Made by a program: the position numbers and the translations under genes. A stretch of 64,000 bases of DNA from Stanieria sp. NIES-3757 (lineage in GTDB: Bacteria > Cyanobacteriota > Cyanobacteriia > Cyanobacteriales > Xenococcaceae): positions 4,703,640-4,767,639 of the forward strand of contig AP017375.1 of the NCBI GenBank assembly GCA_002355455.1. The letters are read 5' to 3'. How positions within the stretch are numbered: the stretch's first letter is position 1; the number at the start of each line of letters is the position of its first letter. The notes beneath the pieces were generated by a model that did not search any database, was not told the origin of the DNA, and worked only from the letters and a program-made list of their open reading frames with translations. Shown in pieces: positions 39,291 to 48,643 of this stretch.

Positions 39291-39944
39291 TTAAATATTG
39301 TTATCATGGCTCTTTAAATTATTATCGGATTCTTCGGGCAGAATAAAATCGGCTTTTACCTGATTTTCTACAGCTTCTTTAAGATCGGGAACAAATTCCG
39401 ATCCTTTAACTTTCAAACATAATTCAAATAATACCTCGGCTAAATCAGCACGAGAAACCTTAGTTTCGGTTAAATCTGATAAACTCTTTTCGAGTTTTTC
39501 CAAAACTTGTTGTCTGAGATTCTTAATGTTTTCTTCAGATGCTTCGCGAGTTTTAGTTAATTCATTTTTGAGATAATAGGTTTCCTGGTTTAAATTATTT
39601 CGCAACATACCAATATTTTCAGAACTAAGTTTAGCTGTTGCTTGAATTTCTTGTCTTAGTTGACTAGTTTCTTCGTGAGTAGTTAAGCTCAAATACTTGA
39701 GTTTTTTTTCTAAAGAAGAAGTTGAAGCGTCAATTTTTTGAGTTAAAGAATTTTGCAAATCTTTCAAGCGATCGCTTACCACTACTTGAAATTGCTTTAA
39801 TTGTAATTCAAGCTGATTTAATCTTTGATCTAGTTGGTCAAAGCGAGTTTCATAGGCTTCAATTTTGTCCCCAAATAACAAATCTTGAAGATGACTAATA
39901 TTTCCTAATCTTTGACGCATTTCTTCTTTGGTAAGTTCGTTCAT
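39291..39944 (-). CDS. Coiled-coil protein of the GTPase cluster
   Basis: The 217 residues are almost wholly predicted coiled coil (FDQLDQRLNQLELQLKQFQV and similar heptads to about residue 160), with a small C-terminal part (KVSRADLAEVLFELCLKVKG) and an acidic tail. No enzyme motif. The ATG at 39944 (MNELTKEEMRQRLGNISHLQ) is chosen over the in-frame GTG at 39953 because GAGAGG lies eight bases before the ATG and overlaps the GTG. It is tightly linked to the OmpA-domain gene (17 bases), so it is probably a structural or scaffold partner. Confidence 0.75.
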   Translation of the reverse strand: MNELTKEEMRQRLGNISHLQDLLFGDKIEAYETRFDQLDQRLNQLELQLKQFQVVVSDRLKDLQNSLTQKIDASTSSLEKKLKYLSLTTHEETSQLRQEIQATAKLSSENIGMLRNNLNQETYYLKNELTKTREASEENIKNLRQQVLEKLEKSLSDLTETKVSRADLAEVLFELCLKVKGSEFVPDLKEAVENQVKADFILPEESDNNLKSHDNNI

Positions 39945-40012
39945 GGTTGACACCTCTCGATCTTAAAACTTATTACGTTTGGCTTGATTAAATTTTAATT
40001 AGTATCAATCCT

Positions 40013-41497
40013 TCAGCAGGATTGATTATTAACTGGCAAAATAACAGTGATTGTTGTACCTAATCCTAGTTTACTATCTAATTCGATTTTGCCTCCATGT
40101 AAATCAACCGCTTTTTTGACAATTGATAATCCTAAACCACTTCCTGGAATATCTCCTACATTGTTCGCTCGATAAAAAGAATCAAATAAGTGTTTTTTAG
40201 CTTCAACAGGAATACCAATTCCGTAATCTTGGATAATTATTTTAACTATTTCTTTTTCAGAAATATATAAAATTTTAAAGTCAATTTTTTCTTCTTGAGG
40301 AGAATATTTAATCGCGTTAGAAAGTAAATTGTTAATAATTAATTTTAAGATTTTTTTATCAGACCAAATCACTAAATGTTCTACATTAGTCGAAAATGAA
40401 ATATTTTTTTGATTGGCTGTAATTTTTAACTCTTTGATAATTCGCTGACAAACTTTATTCAAATTAAGCAGAGTAGGATTGAAAGTTAGTTTACCTTCTT
40501 CTGTTTGGCTGATTACTAAAATATCTTCAACTAAAGATTGCATATTTTGAGCAGCATTATTGATAGTGTTTAAATAAAAATTCCAATTTTCTTGAGAAAT
40601 ATTATTTTTATTTTGAGCCAAAAAATTAGATGCAATGAGAATACTACTTAAAGGATTACGAAACTCATGAGAAGCCATAGAAATAAAACGTGATTTAATT
40701 TCTCTAAGTTCTTTTTCTTTTTGTAAGGCTTGAAGTATTTCTGCTTCTGCTTGTTTACGAGCAGTAATATCTCTGCCAATATAAACACAATTAAAAAATT
40801 CTTTAATTTCTGTTTGCACTATTGAACAACTAAATTCAATTTCTCTTGATTCTCCTGTTTTTGTCTGACAAATAGAATCTATTTTTTGAACTTTATTGCG
40901 ATTTTTTAATAAATAATCATAAATTTTTTGATGGTTAAATTTATCATTTTTAATAATAAAACTAATTGTTTTTTTTGCTAATTCTGTTTGATTGTAACCA
41001 AAGATTTTTTTAGCTGCTTGATTTATTTGTTCGATTTCTCCCGATGGTGTAGTAATCAACAAAACATCACCCATTGAGGTTAAAATCTTTTTGGTGCAGT
41101 CTTCAAATCTTTTTAAAGTACTTAGTAATACTTCAGCTTCATTAACTTGTTGAACTAAGGATTGCTTCAGTAAAATTATTTCAGTAGTATCTTCAAGAAA
41201 AATAATTAAATTATTTTCAAGTTTTTTAATTAATAAATTAAAATATAAATGAGAGTTATGATTAACGTTACGAGCGATAGTCTCAAGCAAAAAAAGTTCT
41301 TGTTTTTTATTAAGAATTTGAGTCAAAATACGTTCTAACCCAATTAATTCTGGAAAACTCAGTCGAATATCTTGTCCAGGAATAAGATTTTCAGGAGATT
41401 CAGCAAACTTTTGCGCTGTAGTCGATCTCTGCAAAACATTTAAATTTTGATTAATTATTACATAATCTCTTTGATCGAAAATTAGTAACTGATTCAC
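40013..41497 (-). CDS. PAS sensor histidine kinase
   Basis: In the 494 residues, an N-terminal PAS-like sensor (about 5-120) resembles that of the adenylate cyclase of this cluster. A second PAS (about 135-250, ILTSMGDVLLITTPSGEIEQ) is followed by a HisKA domain with the phospho-acceptor H277 in MASHEFRNPL and a HATPase domain with LLSNAIKYSP (N box), DYGIGIP (G1) and GSGLGLSIVKK (G2). There is no membrane segment and no fused receiver; no response regulator is adjacent, so its target is elsewhere or is reached through the cluster. The start is GTG at 41497 with AAGGA nine bases upstream. It is the first gene of the minus-strand run. Confidence 0.92.
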   Translation of the reverse strand: MNQLLIFDQRDYVIINQNLNVLQRSTTAQKFAESPENLIPGQDIRLSFPELIGLERILTQILNKKQELFLLETIARNVNHNSHLYFNLLIKKLENNLIIFLEDTTEIILLKQSLVQQVNEAEVLLSTLKRFEDCTKKILTSMGDVLLITTPSGEIEQINQAAKKIFGYNQTELAKKTISFIIKNDKFNHQKIYDYLLKNRNKVQKIDSICQTKTGESREIEFSCSIVQTEIKEFFNCVYIGRDITARKQAEAEILQALQKEKELREIKSRFISMASHEFRNPLSSILIASNFLAQNKNNISQENWNFYLNTINNAAQNMQSLVEDILVISQTEEGKLTFNPTLLNLNKVCQRIIKELKITANQKNISFSTNVEHLVIWSDKKILKLIINNLLSNAIKYSPQEEKIDFKILYISEKEIVKIIIQDYGIGIPVEAKKHLFDSFYRANNVGDIPGSGLGLSIVKKAVDLHGGKIELDSKLGLGTTITVILPVNNQSC

Positions 41498-41727
41498 TGT
41501 AGCTTTCCTTATTTTAATCTCAATTAAACTAGCTAAATTAAAATTATTGTTTGTGAAACTCTGCTTTTGAGAATTAATTGAGTAATTTTATTCAAACAAA
41601 AAAATATCAAATAACAGGAGACAATATATTCACTTTAGAAAAGTTAGATAAAAAAATTATTATTAGAATTATTTATAAATTTATATATTTTTGAGCTATC
41701 TTTAATTTTTTAAGGATAACTATTCCA

Positions 41728-42063
41728 ATGAATCAGTCTCCTAATAAGTTTAATTTTAATGATGATGGCTTCAATTTTTCTGATTTAGAAGAAAAAGCTG
41801 CCAAAGAACTTGAAGAAATCGAAAATTTATCCCCTGAAAGCAGAGAAAGATTAATTATTCATAAAAAACAGCTTGAACGCTTAATTATTTATCTAGCTGG
41901 TTTGGGTTTGGGTTTAGGTTTATTATTGGCAATTGTTTTAATTATTGTGCTCAATAAGCTGGGAATGACAAAAAAGCCTTATGAATTACCACGACAAGAA
42001 AACGAAAAACTAGAACACATTCAATATCATCCTGACCAAGGCTCTTATGTCATGGTTTCTTGA
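41728..42063 (+). CDS. Single-pass membrane protein of unknown function
   Basis: In the 111 residues an acidic N-terminal part (FNFSDLEEKAAKELEEIENL) is followed by one strong membrane helix (about 51-75, IIYLAGLGLGLGLLLAIVLI) and a short polar tail. No family recognised. It is read divergently from the histidine kinase with a 230-base promoter gap. Its last codons are copied 50 bases downstream (30-base direct repeat). The start is ATG at 41728. Confidence 0.55.
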   Translation: MNQSPNKFNFNDDGFNFSDLEEKAAKELEEIENLSPESRERLIIHKKQLERLIIYLAGLGLGLGLLLAIVLIIVLNKLGMTKKPYELPRQENEKLEHIQYHPDQGSYVMVS

Positions 42064-42116
42064 CATATTTAAGTGTCTTGATTTTGCAAGGCTCTTATGT
42101 CATGGTTTCTTGACAT
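42037..42116. repeat. 30-base direct repeat over the 3' end of the preceding gene
   Basis: CAAGGCTCTTATGTCATGGT plus ten bases occurs at 42037-42066 and identically at 42087-42116, a period of 50 bases. The first copy contains the stop of the 111-residue gene. The second creates an ATG for an 83-codon frame to 42348 that looks fortuitous. Confidence 0.85.
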
Positions 42117-42347
42117 TTTGATCCCCGAAATACTAATAAATTCGTTGTTGAGCAATTCTTTTCCTCAGCAAGACTTGATCCCAACCCAGATATTTTTGTT
42201 ACATATAGTTAAGCGTTGTATTGCATACTCAATAAAACAAACCAAAGATAATAAGACAACACAGATAGGGAATATGCCCTACCGATTGAGTCTAAAATGC
42301 TGCCAACAGCTAATTGCCGTCTTAACTAAATCGGAGGCTGTAAATTA

Positions 42348-43595
42348 ATGGCAAGAGAACGTCCCCCTATAGATGAAATGACTTTACGGCAACTGAGAAG
42401 AGTTGCTAGCGAACTGGGTATTTCCCGTTATAGTAGGATGCGAAAATCGCAGCTACTAGCAGAAGTCAAACAAGCGATTCAAGAATTAGAACAAAGAAGA
42501 TTTTCTCAAAATCCTTTAATTCAAACCCAGGAGGAGCAACAAGTGGAAGCAACTAAATTTGACATAGGTCAAGACGATCGCGTTGGTGGTCCCTTATCAT
42601 CGGTTGATGAAGATTTAGGCGAACTCCCAGGTGGTTATGGAGAAAGCCGAATTGTCTTAATGCCAAGAGATCCTCAATGGGCTTACACTTATTGGGATGT
42701 TCCCAATGATCATAAAGAAGAGTTACGCCGTCAAGGAGGACAACAAATTGCGCTGCGTTTGTATGATGTAACTGATATCAGCTTAGAATATCAAGCTCCT
42801 CACAGTGTTCAAGAGTATCTTTGTGATGAATTAGCGCGGGAATGGTATTTACCTCTACCTGTTAGCGATCGCGATTATGTACTTGATATTGGCTATCGTT
42901 GTGCCGATGGTCGCTGGTTAGTTTTAGCGCGTTCTGTACCAGTTCGCGTTCCTCCTGTCTATCCTTCTGACTGGATCGAAGATGTTTTTGTCACAGTTAA
43001 CTGGGAAGAAGAGTTAGTAGGTAAAGCTGTTTATGAACTTGTACCTCCTAGCAAGAAACAACCTGTTACTGCTACTGGTGAAGGCACTAATGGTATTTAC
43101 GAACAAATCTTTGGTATGGCAAAATCTGCTGAAGCAATGCGCGTAGCAGGTTCTCTATTTGGTTCGATGCAGCAAGTACCAGAGCAAGCAGTTAGCTCTT
43201 ATATCTTCCCCTCTGGGGTTGGTATGTGGGCAGTACCTACCGTATCTGGATTAAATATGTCTGGTGTAGGTATGATGTCTGGGGTTGGTTTCTCTGCCTC
43301 TGCACCACCCATTCGTCCTCGCCAATTCTGGTTGATTGCTGATGCGGAACTAATTGTTTACGGTGCAACCGAACCTGATGCGACGGTTACTATTGGTGGT
43401 CGTCCAATCAAACTCAATCCCGATGGCACATTCCGCTTCCAGATGTCCTTCCAAGATGGTTTGATCGATTATCCGATTGTAGCAGTAGCTGCTGATGGGG
43501 AACAAACTCGTTCAATCCACATGAAGTTTAACCGCGAAACTCCTTCTCGTAATACTAATACTAAAGAAGAAGCAATCGAGGAATGGTTTGTTTAA
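42348..43595 (+). CDS. DUF4912 protein with Rho-N/SAP-like N-terminus
   Basis: The 415 residues start with a SAP/Rho-N-like helical motif (MTLRQLRRVASELGISRYSR, about 11-45), which often binds nucleic acid. A DUF4912 domain follows (about 95-230, with RIVLMPRDPQWAYTYWDVP and DYVLDIGYR), then a Gly/Met-rich linker and a C-terminal beta-sandwich-like part (about 320-400, ELIVYGATEPDATVTIGGRP). The function of DUF4912 is not known to me. GGAGG stands 11 bases before the ATG at 42348. A terminator follows the gene. Confidence 0.75.
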   Translation: MARERPPIDEMTLRQLRRVASELGISRYSRMRKSQLLAEVKQAIQELEQRRFSQNPLIQTQEEQQVEATKFDIGQDDRVGGPLSSVDEDLGELPGGYGESRIVLMPRDPQWAYTYWDVPNDHKEELRRQGGQQIALRLYDVTDISLEYQAPHSVQEYLCDELAREWYLPLPVSDRDYVLDIGYRCADGRWLVLARSVPVRVPPVYPSDWIEDVFVTVNWEEELVGKAVYELVPPSKKQPVTATGEGTNGIYEQIFGMAKSAEAMRVAGSLFGSMQQVPEQAVSSYIFPSGVGMWAVPTVSGLNMSGVGMMSGVGFSASAPPIRPRQFWLIADAELIVYGATEPDATVTIGGRPIKLNPDGTFRFQMSFQDGLIDYPIVAVAADGEQTRSIHMKFNRETPSRNTNTKEEAIEEWFV

Positions 43596-43635
43596 ATTAA
43601 CTTTCTTTTCAAACCAATCTAATTAACTAAATTAC

Positions 43636-43672
43636 AACCTCTAACTTTAACTGTCAGAGGTTGATTTTTTTT
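43636..43672 (+). terminator. Intrinsic terminator after the DUF4912 gene
   Basis: AACCTCT and AGAGGTT form a seven-base-pair stem over a 13-base loop, followed by GA and eight T residues, 41 bases after the stop codon. Confidence 0.75.
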
Positions 43673-43768
43673 GTGTTGCTAATTTGAGGTATAAAATTGA
43701 GTTCGTTAACCCGTTAGACAAAAACTTACTACTCAAACTAATTCTCTTACTCCTGCCCTCTGCCTTTT

Positions 43769-44437
43769 CTAATTTCTTTCGCCAAAAATAATACTACCTA
43801 AACGAATCATAGTAGCCCCAGCTTGAATTGCGAATAAATAATCTCCAGACATTCCCATCGATAGTTGAGACATTAATAAATGCTCAAAATTTTGTTGTTT
43901 AATTTTTTCGGCTAATTCCTTAGTTTTTTTAAAAGCAGCTAAAGTTTCTGCGTCGGATAACCCTAGGGGCAAAATTGTCATTAAACCTTGAATATTTAAA
44001 TTTTTTAATTGATTTAGTTCAGATAAATCTGTTAACAATTCTTCAATTTGCCACCCATATTTATTGGGATCGAGAAGCACTTTAACTTGTAAACAAACTT
44101 TTGGTTGAATCGCTAATTCTCCTGCAATTCTATTTAAAACTTGAGCAAGTTTGAGGCTATGTACTGAATGAATCCAGCCAAAGTTTTCTAACACTTTTTT
44201 GGCTTTATTAGTTTGTAGATGACCAATAAAATGCCAAGTTACGTCAGATAAATCTTGAAGTTGCTGTTGTTTAACTAAAGCTTCTTGAAGACGGTTTTCG
44301 CCAAAATCTCTGATTCCTGCTTCGTAAGCAATTCGCATTTTTTCTACAGTTACTTGTTTAGTAATCGCAACTAAACGAACATCAGCAGTAATGTGGGTGT
44401 TAATTTCTCTAATTTTTTGGGCGATTAAATCGGTCAT
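43769..44437 (-). CDS. PLP homeostasis protein (YggS/PipY/PLPBP family)
   Basis: This 222-residue TIM-barrel protein carries the PLP-binding lysine at K27 (RLVAITKQV), IRDFGENRLQEALVKQ, WHFIGHLQTNKAKKV, LSMGMSGDYLFAIQAGATMI and a final RLGSIIFGER, all family hallmarks. It binds pyridoxal phosphate and keeps vitamin B6 and amino acid pools in balance; cyanobacterial PipY is usually next to pipX. No pipX is seen beside it here. The start is ATG at 44437. Confidence 0.92.
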   Translation of the reverse strand: MTDLIAQKIREINTHITADVRLVAITKQVTVEKMRIAYEAGIRDFGENRLQEALVKQQQLQDLSDVTWHFIGHLQTNKAKKVLENFGWIHSVHSLKLAQVLNRIAGELAIQPKVCLQVKVLLDPNKYGWQIEELLTDLSELNQLKNLNIQGLMTILPLGLSDAETLAAFKKTKELAEKIKQQNFEHLLMSQLSMGMSGDYLFAIQAGATMIRLGSIIFGERN

Positions 44438-44846
44438 TATATCAATTAGTTGAATATTTGCTACAAATATTTTTTAAAAAGTAATAGATAATAGGTAATA
44501 AGTAATAGGTGAAAAATCAATTTGCTACCTAGGAACTTAAATCTAAAATAATTAATCGTAGTATTATTTTCTATTTCATAATAGATTCGATTGCTTAAGA
44601 AAAACAAGATTGTTCGCTTACCAATGTTAAATTAGCCTACCTTTTCTTGACTCACCAAGTAAAGTTGAATCAGGAAGATTTTGATCGATCTTGATATTGC
44701 CAATTTTTAATCATCACGCTGAAGATTTACAACCAAAGCCCTAACAGGCTAGTAATCATCTCTTTTAAGTTAGATCGGCAATAATGTAGAAGGAAAAGTA
44801 AGATAATTAGAAGTTTGTCCCATTAATCTTCAAAAAATCACCAAGG
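44438..44846. other. Divergent gap with STRR heptamers
   Basis: At 44480-44507 there are four variant heptamers (AGTAATA, GATAATA, GGTAATA, AGTAATA). The rest is AT-rich and must hold the promoters of pipY-like and pentapeptide-repeat genes. No gene or clear operator was seen. Confidence 0.55.
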
Positions 44847-46136
44847 ATGACTGAACCGCCCAATTCTAATTCCCAGACTGATACTAATGTCACTGATGAA
44901 TCAACCAACGAAAATTTTAACCCAGATTCTCAGTCTTCTTCTTCATTGGTTAATCAAACACAGCAACAGTCTCAACCAATTTCTACCTCAAGACATTTTA
45001 TTATCAATCCTAATAAAAAGACTTTTGCTCAACAGTTGAATCTATCTCAGTCTCAATTAATTGCGATCGCTCTAGTCGTGATGGGGATAGGATTGTTTTT
45101 AAATCTATCTTGGTTGGGAATAATCGGTTCTATTAGTGCATTGTTATTTTCTTTGGGTGCAGTTATTAGTGGTGCTTACGATCTTTGGATAAAATTATTA
45201 ACTCCTCAAGAAAGAAAAAATCTGTTAGCTTTTCTCGGTTTTACTTTAGCGATCGCAGGATTGTTAAAATATCTGGGTGTTTACAATCAGGTTGGTGAAT
45301 GGCTGGCTAATTTTAAATACGATGAATTTGGTTCTTGGGCAGAATGGATTGGTGCTTTAGGACAAATTTCGATTGCTATTCTTGCCGTGTATGTTGCCTG
45401 GGCGCAGTATGTTATTTCGAGAGATTTAACCATTCAACAAAACCGCATTACTCAACAACAAACCATCGATGCTTATTTTCAAGGTATTTCCGATCTAGCG
45501 TTAAATGAAGAAGGTTTACTCGAAGATTGGCCTCAAGAAAGAGCGATCGCTGAAGGTCGTACCGCAGCTATTATGTCTAGTGTAGATGCTTCTGGTAAAT
45601 CTAAAATATTGCGTTTTTTATCTCAAGCTCGTTTATTAACACCTCTCAAACGCGATAGCCTTCTAGGTAGAGCGATTCTAGATGGTAGTGGTAGTTATGC
45701 AGAGGATCGTCCCTACGGAGTTCGAGTAATCGATTTGGGAGTGATCTTAGCAGGAGCTAATTTAGCTACCCAAGATTTACGTTGGACAGATCTCAGCGAA
45801 GCCAATATGGTTAGAACTAATTTAACTCGTTGTGATTTGGTGAAAGCCAATTTGTCGCGAACAATTTTATATGATGCCAATCTGAGCGGTGCTGATTTAA
45901 AAGGCACTCGTTTGTTTTATGGTTCGGCAGAAACTGCTAGTCCTCGTAGTCGTAGCGAAGTTCCTAATTATGAAACTGGTGAATATACTGGCGCAGTAGT
46001 CGAAAGAACTAATCTTACCGAAGTAAGAAGAATCAGTGAAGAACAACGTTATTATCTCTGTGCCTGGGGAGGAGAAAAAACTAGAATGACTATTCCTGGT
46101 GGTTGTGAAGGAATTCCTAATTTGTTAGGAAGATAA
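44847..46136 (+). CDS. Membrane protein with C-terminal pentapeptide repeats
   Basis: The 429 residues start with a polar Asn/Ser/Gln-rich part (about 1-65), then have four hydrophobic segments (about 70-190: LIAIALVVMGIGLFLNLSWL, LLAFLGFTLAIAGLL, GQISIAILAVYVAWA). A cytoplasmic region follows, ending in pentapeptide repeats at about 297-352 (LAGANLATQDLRWTDLSEAN, LTRCDLVKANLSRTIL, ANLSGADLKGTRL). Pentapeptide repeats form a right-handed beta helix; the role here is unknown. Related proteins are widespread in cyanobacteria. The start is ATG at 44847. Confidence 0.8.
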   Translation: MTEPPNSNSQTDTNVTDESTNENFNPDSQSSSSLVNQTQQQSQPISTSRHFIINPNKKTFAQQLNLSQSQLIAIALVVMGIGLFLNLSWLGIIGSISALLFSLGAVISGAYDLWIKLLTPQERKNLLAFLGFTLAIAGLLKYLGVYNQVGEWLANFKYDEFGSWAEWIGALGQISIAILAVYVAWAQYVISRDLTIQQNRITQQQTIDAYFQGISDLALNEEGLLEDWPQERAIAEGRTAAIMSSVDASGKSKILRFLSQARLLTPLKRDSLLGRAILDGSGSYAEDRPYGVRVIDLGVILAGANLATQDLRWTDLSEANMVRTNLTRCDLVKANLSRTILYDANLSGADLKGTRLFYGSAETASPRSRSEVPNYETGEYTGAVVERTNLTEVRRISEEQRYYLCAWGGEKTRMTIPGGCEGIPNLLGR

Positions 46137-46360
46137 GTACTTAAACAAAATTGTTTGCACGCTTTTGTACTAACTAAAAATGTCTGTATTCTTTTCCTGT
46201 AGGCAGTTTCTCATTCTTTCTTTGAACTGTGCAATTAATTTGTGTACTCACTTAATTATTGTTTAGATAAAAGCTGTTCAAGCTCAGTAAATTTACATAT
46301 CAAAAATTCTTATTTATAATTTATTCATATTTGTAATTTATGTAAACATAATTGTAGTTT

Positions 46361-47005
46361 ATGACATCTCAATATTCTTGGGGAATTATATTTCCTTCTG
46401 CTATTCCAATTTCAGTAGCAAGTTTATTGTTAAGTTTAGGAATTAGTAAACCTGCGTTGAGTAGTTATTTTACTTTTTCTCGCGATTACAGAAATAGCTC
46501 GGAAAAAATTAAACTTGCTGGTAAATTTCAAGCTACAGATCTGAACGGAGATGGAAAAATATCTCTTTCTGAAGTCAAAAGTTTTGAAGGCATGATTGTT
46601 TTTCAAAGTGAACTACAACCCCAAATATTTTCTGTATTTGACTTAATTACACCAAAGGAAAATATTCAATTAGAAAAATTAAAGTATGACTTGGCTACTA
46701 ATAATTTACAATTTGTCATTCGGACTTTAAACAAAGACCGTACTAACTTAATTAATTCAATTAATTCTTATTGGCCAGTTGATTTTCAAGCCGAACTTGA
46801 TAGTTTTAAGGCTACCGATAGTAGTTTATTGGCGTTAGATCATCAGGGTACAGGTTTAGCTAACGAGCAATCTGGAAATTCATCCAGATTAGATAGTGTA
46901 GCTGTTCTATTGATTTTAACTTTAATGTTTTTCCGAATTAGTCAACAAATCCAGGCTGAAACTAAAACAGACAAAGAACAGAAATTAGAGATTACTACCT
47001 ATTAA
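46361..47005 (+). CDS. EF-hand protein with N- and C-terminal hydrophobic segments
   Basis: The 214 residues include an N-terminal hydrophobic segment (about 8-30), which may be a signal or anchor. One canonical calcium loop runs from D60 to E71 (DLNGDGKISLSE). The middle region is soluble, and a single membrane helix lies near 180-195 before a charged tail. Only one EF-hand is evident, so binding may need pairing between molecules. No family name is known to me. The start is ATG at 46361. Confidence 0.65.
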   Translation: MTSQYSWGIIFPSAIPISVASLLLSLGISKPALSSYFTFSRDYRNSSEKIKLAGKFQATDLNGDGKISLSEVKSFEGMIVFQSELQPQIFSVFDLITPKENIQLEKLKYDLATNNLQFVIRTLNKDRTNLINSINSYWPVDFQAELDSFKATDSSLLALDHQGTGLANEQSGNSSRLDSVAVLLILTLMFFRISQQIQAETKTDKEQKLEITTY

Positions 47006-47179
47006 GTAAAATTGAGCTTATTCCCCCAAAAAATATGCTTGGTTAATTAAGCAATTTATTGAACACTAATTACTTGGCTTTTATAATTTTTATTCTAACT
47101 TCTAGTATTACTCTCCAGAAATACCTTGCATTCCAATAAACTGATATATTAGTTAAGCTATTTAATTGAATTAATTTTT

Positions 47180-47653
47180 ATGGTTGTTAGCAGTCTAAAT
47201 TTACAAGAATCAGAGTTTATCTGTCTTTCTTTAGCAATTAATAAACTTTTTGATAAACAAGAAAAAGATTGGGGATACTTTAGAATTAAAAAGGAAGAAG
47301 ACTTTTATTCACTTTATCTTCCTTATTTACCAAGTTTAAAATTATATCAAAAACCAAACTACCAAATTTATAAGCTTTACTGGCGTAGTTATGTACCTGA
47401 ATTAAACGATAAGTCAGAAAAACCAGATATTTATGTCAGGAAAAAAAGTAAAAATGTTTATGACAAAAAAAATCCTAAAATAGCCAAAAAGCAACGAATT
47501 TACGAAATAATGTATCAATACGCTAATTATACGGAAATCAACCTCATCAATAAAATCATCACTGAATTAATTCGCGAAAAAATCATCGCTAGTCTCTCAG
47601 AAATTCCCGAAAATGAAATGACACCTTTAGTCTTAATTGCCCAAGACGTTTAA
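47180..47653 (+). CDS. Hypothetical basic protein
   Basis: A 157-residue soluble protein, Lys- and Tyr-rich (YKLYWRSYVPELNDKSEKPD, VRKKSKNVYDKKNPKIAKKQ), with no signal peptide, membrane helix or motif I can name. It lies 85 bases before mtnP on the same strand, so they might share a transcript. The start is ATG at 47180. No function is offered. Confidence 0.5.
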   Translation: MVVSSLNLQESEFICLSLAINKLFDKQEKDWGYFRIKKEEDFYSLYLPYLPSLKLYQKPNYQIYKLYWRSYVPELNDKSEKPDIYVRKKSKNVYDKKNPKIAKKQRIYEIMYQYANYTEINLINKIITELIREKIIASLSEIPENEMTPLVLIAQDV

Positions 47654-47738
47654 AAACCATCTGCCACAAATTCGGAACTAGCCAATTTTCTCTTACAATG
47701 ATTTGGGCGAAATTCAAACACAAGGATGACTTGAAACT

Positions 47739-48611
47739 ATGACACAAGCAAAAATTGGGATTATTGGTGGTAGTGGTTTATATAAAATGGAAGCACTCCA
47801 ACAAGTTGAAGAAATAACTATTGATACCCCCTTTGGTTCTCCTTCGGATGCTTTAATTGTGGGTAAGTTAGAAGGTACAACTGTCGCTTTTTTGGCTCGT
47901 CATGGACGCAATCATCATTTATTACCTTCAGAATTGCCTTTTCGTGCCAATATCTACGCCATGAAACAACTGGGAGTAGAATATCTCATCTCAGCTTCGG
48001 CGGTAGGTTCTCTCAAAGAAGAAGTTAAGCCATTAGACTTAGTTGTACCAGATCAATTTATCGATCGCACTAAAAACCGAGTAGCTACTTTTTTTGGTGA
48101 AGGATTAGTTGCACATATTGCTTTTGGCGATCCTGTTTGTCCTAATTTAGCTTCAATAGTTGCTGAGGCGGTAGATACTTTAAATCTATCCGAAGTCAAT
48201 TTGCATCGTGGTGGTACTTATGTTTGCATGGAAGGTCCTGCTTTTTCAACTAAAGCGGAATCTAATCTTTATCGTAGTTGGGGTGCGACGGTAATTGGGA
48301 TGACTAATTTAACCGAAGCGAAATTAGCTAGAGAAGCAGAAATTGCTTATTCAACTTTAGCCTTAGTAACTGATTATGATTGTTGGCATCCCGATCATGA
48401 TAGTGTCACAGTTGAGATGGTAATTGCCAATTTACAACGTAATGCCATTAATGCCCAAAAGGTAATTCAAGCAACTGTTAAAATAATTAGTGCTAATCCT
48501 CCTGAATCTGCTGCACATTCGGCTTTAAAATATTCTTTGTTAACTGCTTTGGATAAAGTTCCTCAAGCTACGTTGCAAAAACTAGAATTGTTGTTAAAAA
48601 AATATCTTTAG
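47739..48611 (+). CDS. mtnP: 5'-methylthioadenosine phosphorylase
   Basis: The 290 residues match [19 protein letters not shown] carries the phosphate-binding motif, [20 protein letters not shown] the conserved histidines, [15 protein letters not shown] the methionine and glutamate that contact the sugar, and [18 protein letters not shown] and LVTDYDCW the adenine-site Asp. The enzyme splits methylthioadenosine with phosphate into adenine and methylthioribose-1-phosphate in methionine salvage. The start is ATG at 47739. Secure. Confidence 0.95.
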   Translation: MTQAKIGIIGGSGLYKMEALQQVEEITIDTPFGSPSDALIVGKLEGTTVAFLARHGRNHHLLPSELPFRANIYAMKQLGVEYLISASAVGSLKEEVKPLDLVVPDQFIDRTKNRVATFFGEGLVAHIAFGDPVCPNLASIVAEAVDTLNLSEVNLHRGGTYVCMEGPAFSTKAESNLYRSWGATVIGMTNLTEAKLAREAEIAYSTLALVTDYDCWHPDHDSVTVEMVIANLQRNAINAQKVIQATVKIISANPPESAAHSALKYSLLTALDKVPQATLQKLELLLKKYL

Positions 48612-48643
48612 ATTTAGGCTGATTTTAAGGGGTTACAGCACAC

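Noticed and set aside
42097-42348. An 83-codon plus-strand frame ending at the DUF4912 start (overlap TAATG).
   Set aside because: Its ATG is created by the 30-base duplication, its composition does not look like a folded protein, and the DUF4912 gene has its own GGAGG. Translational coupling cannot be fully excluded.
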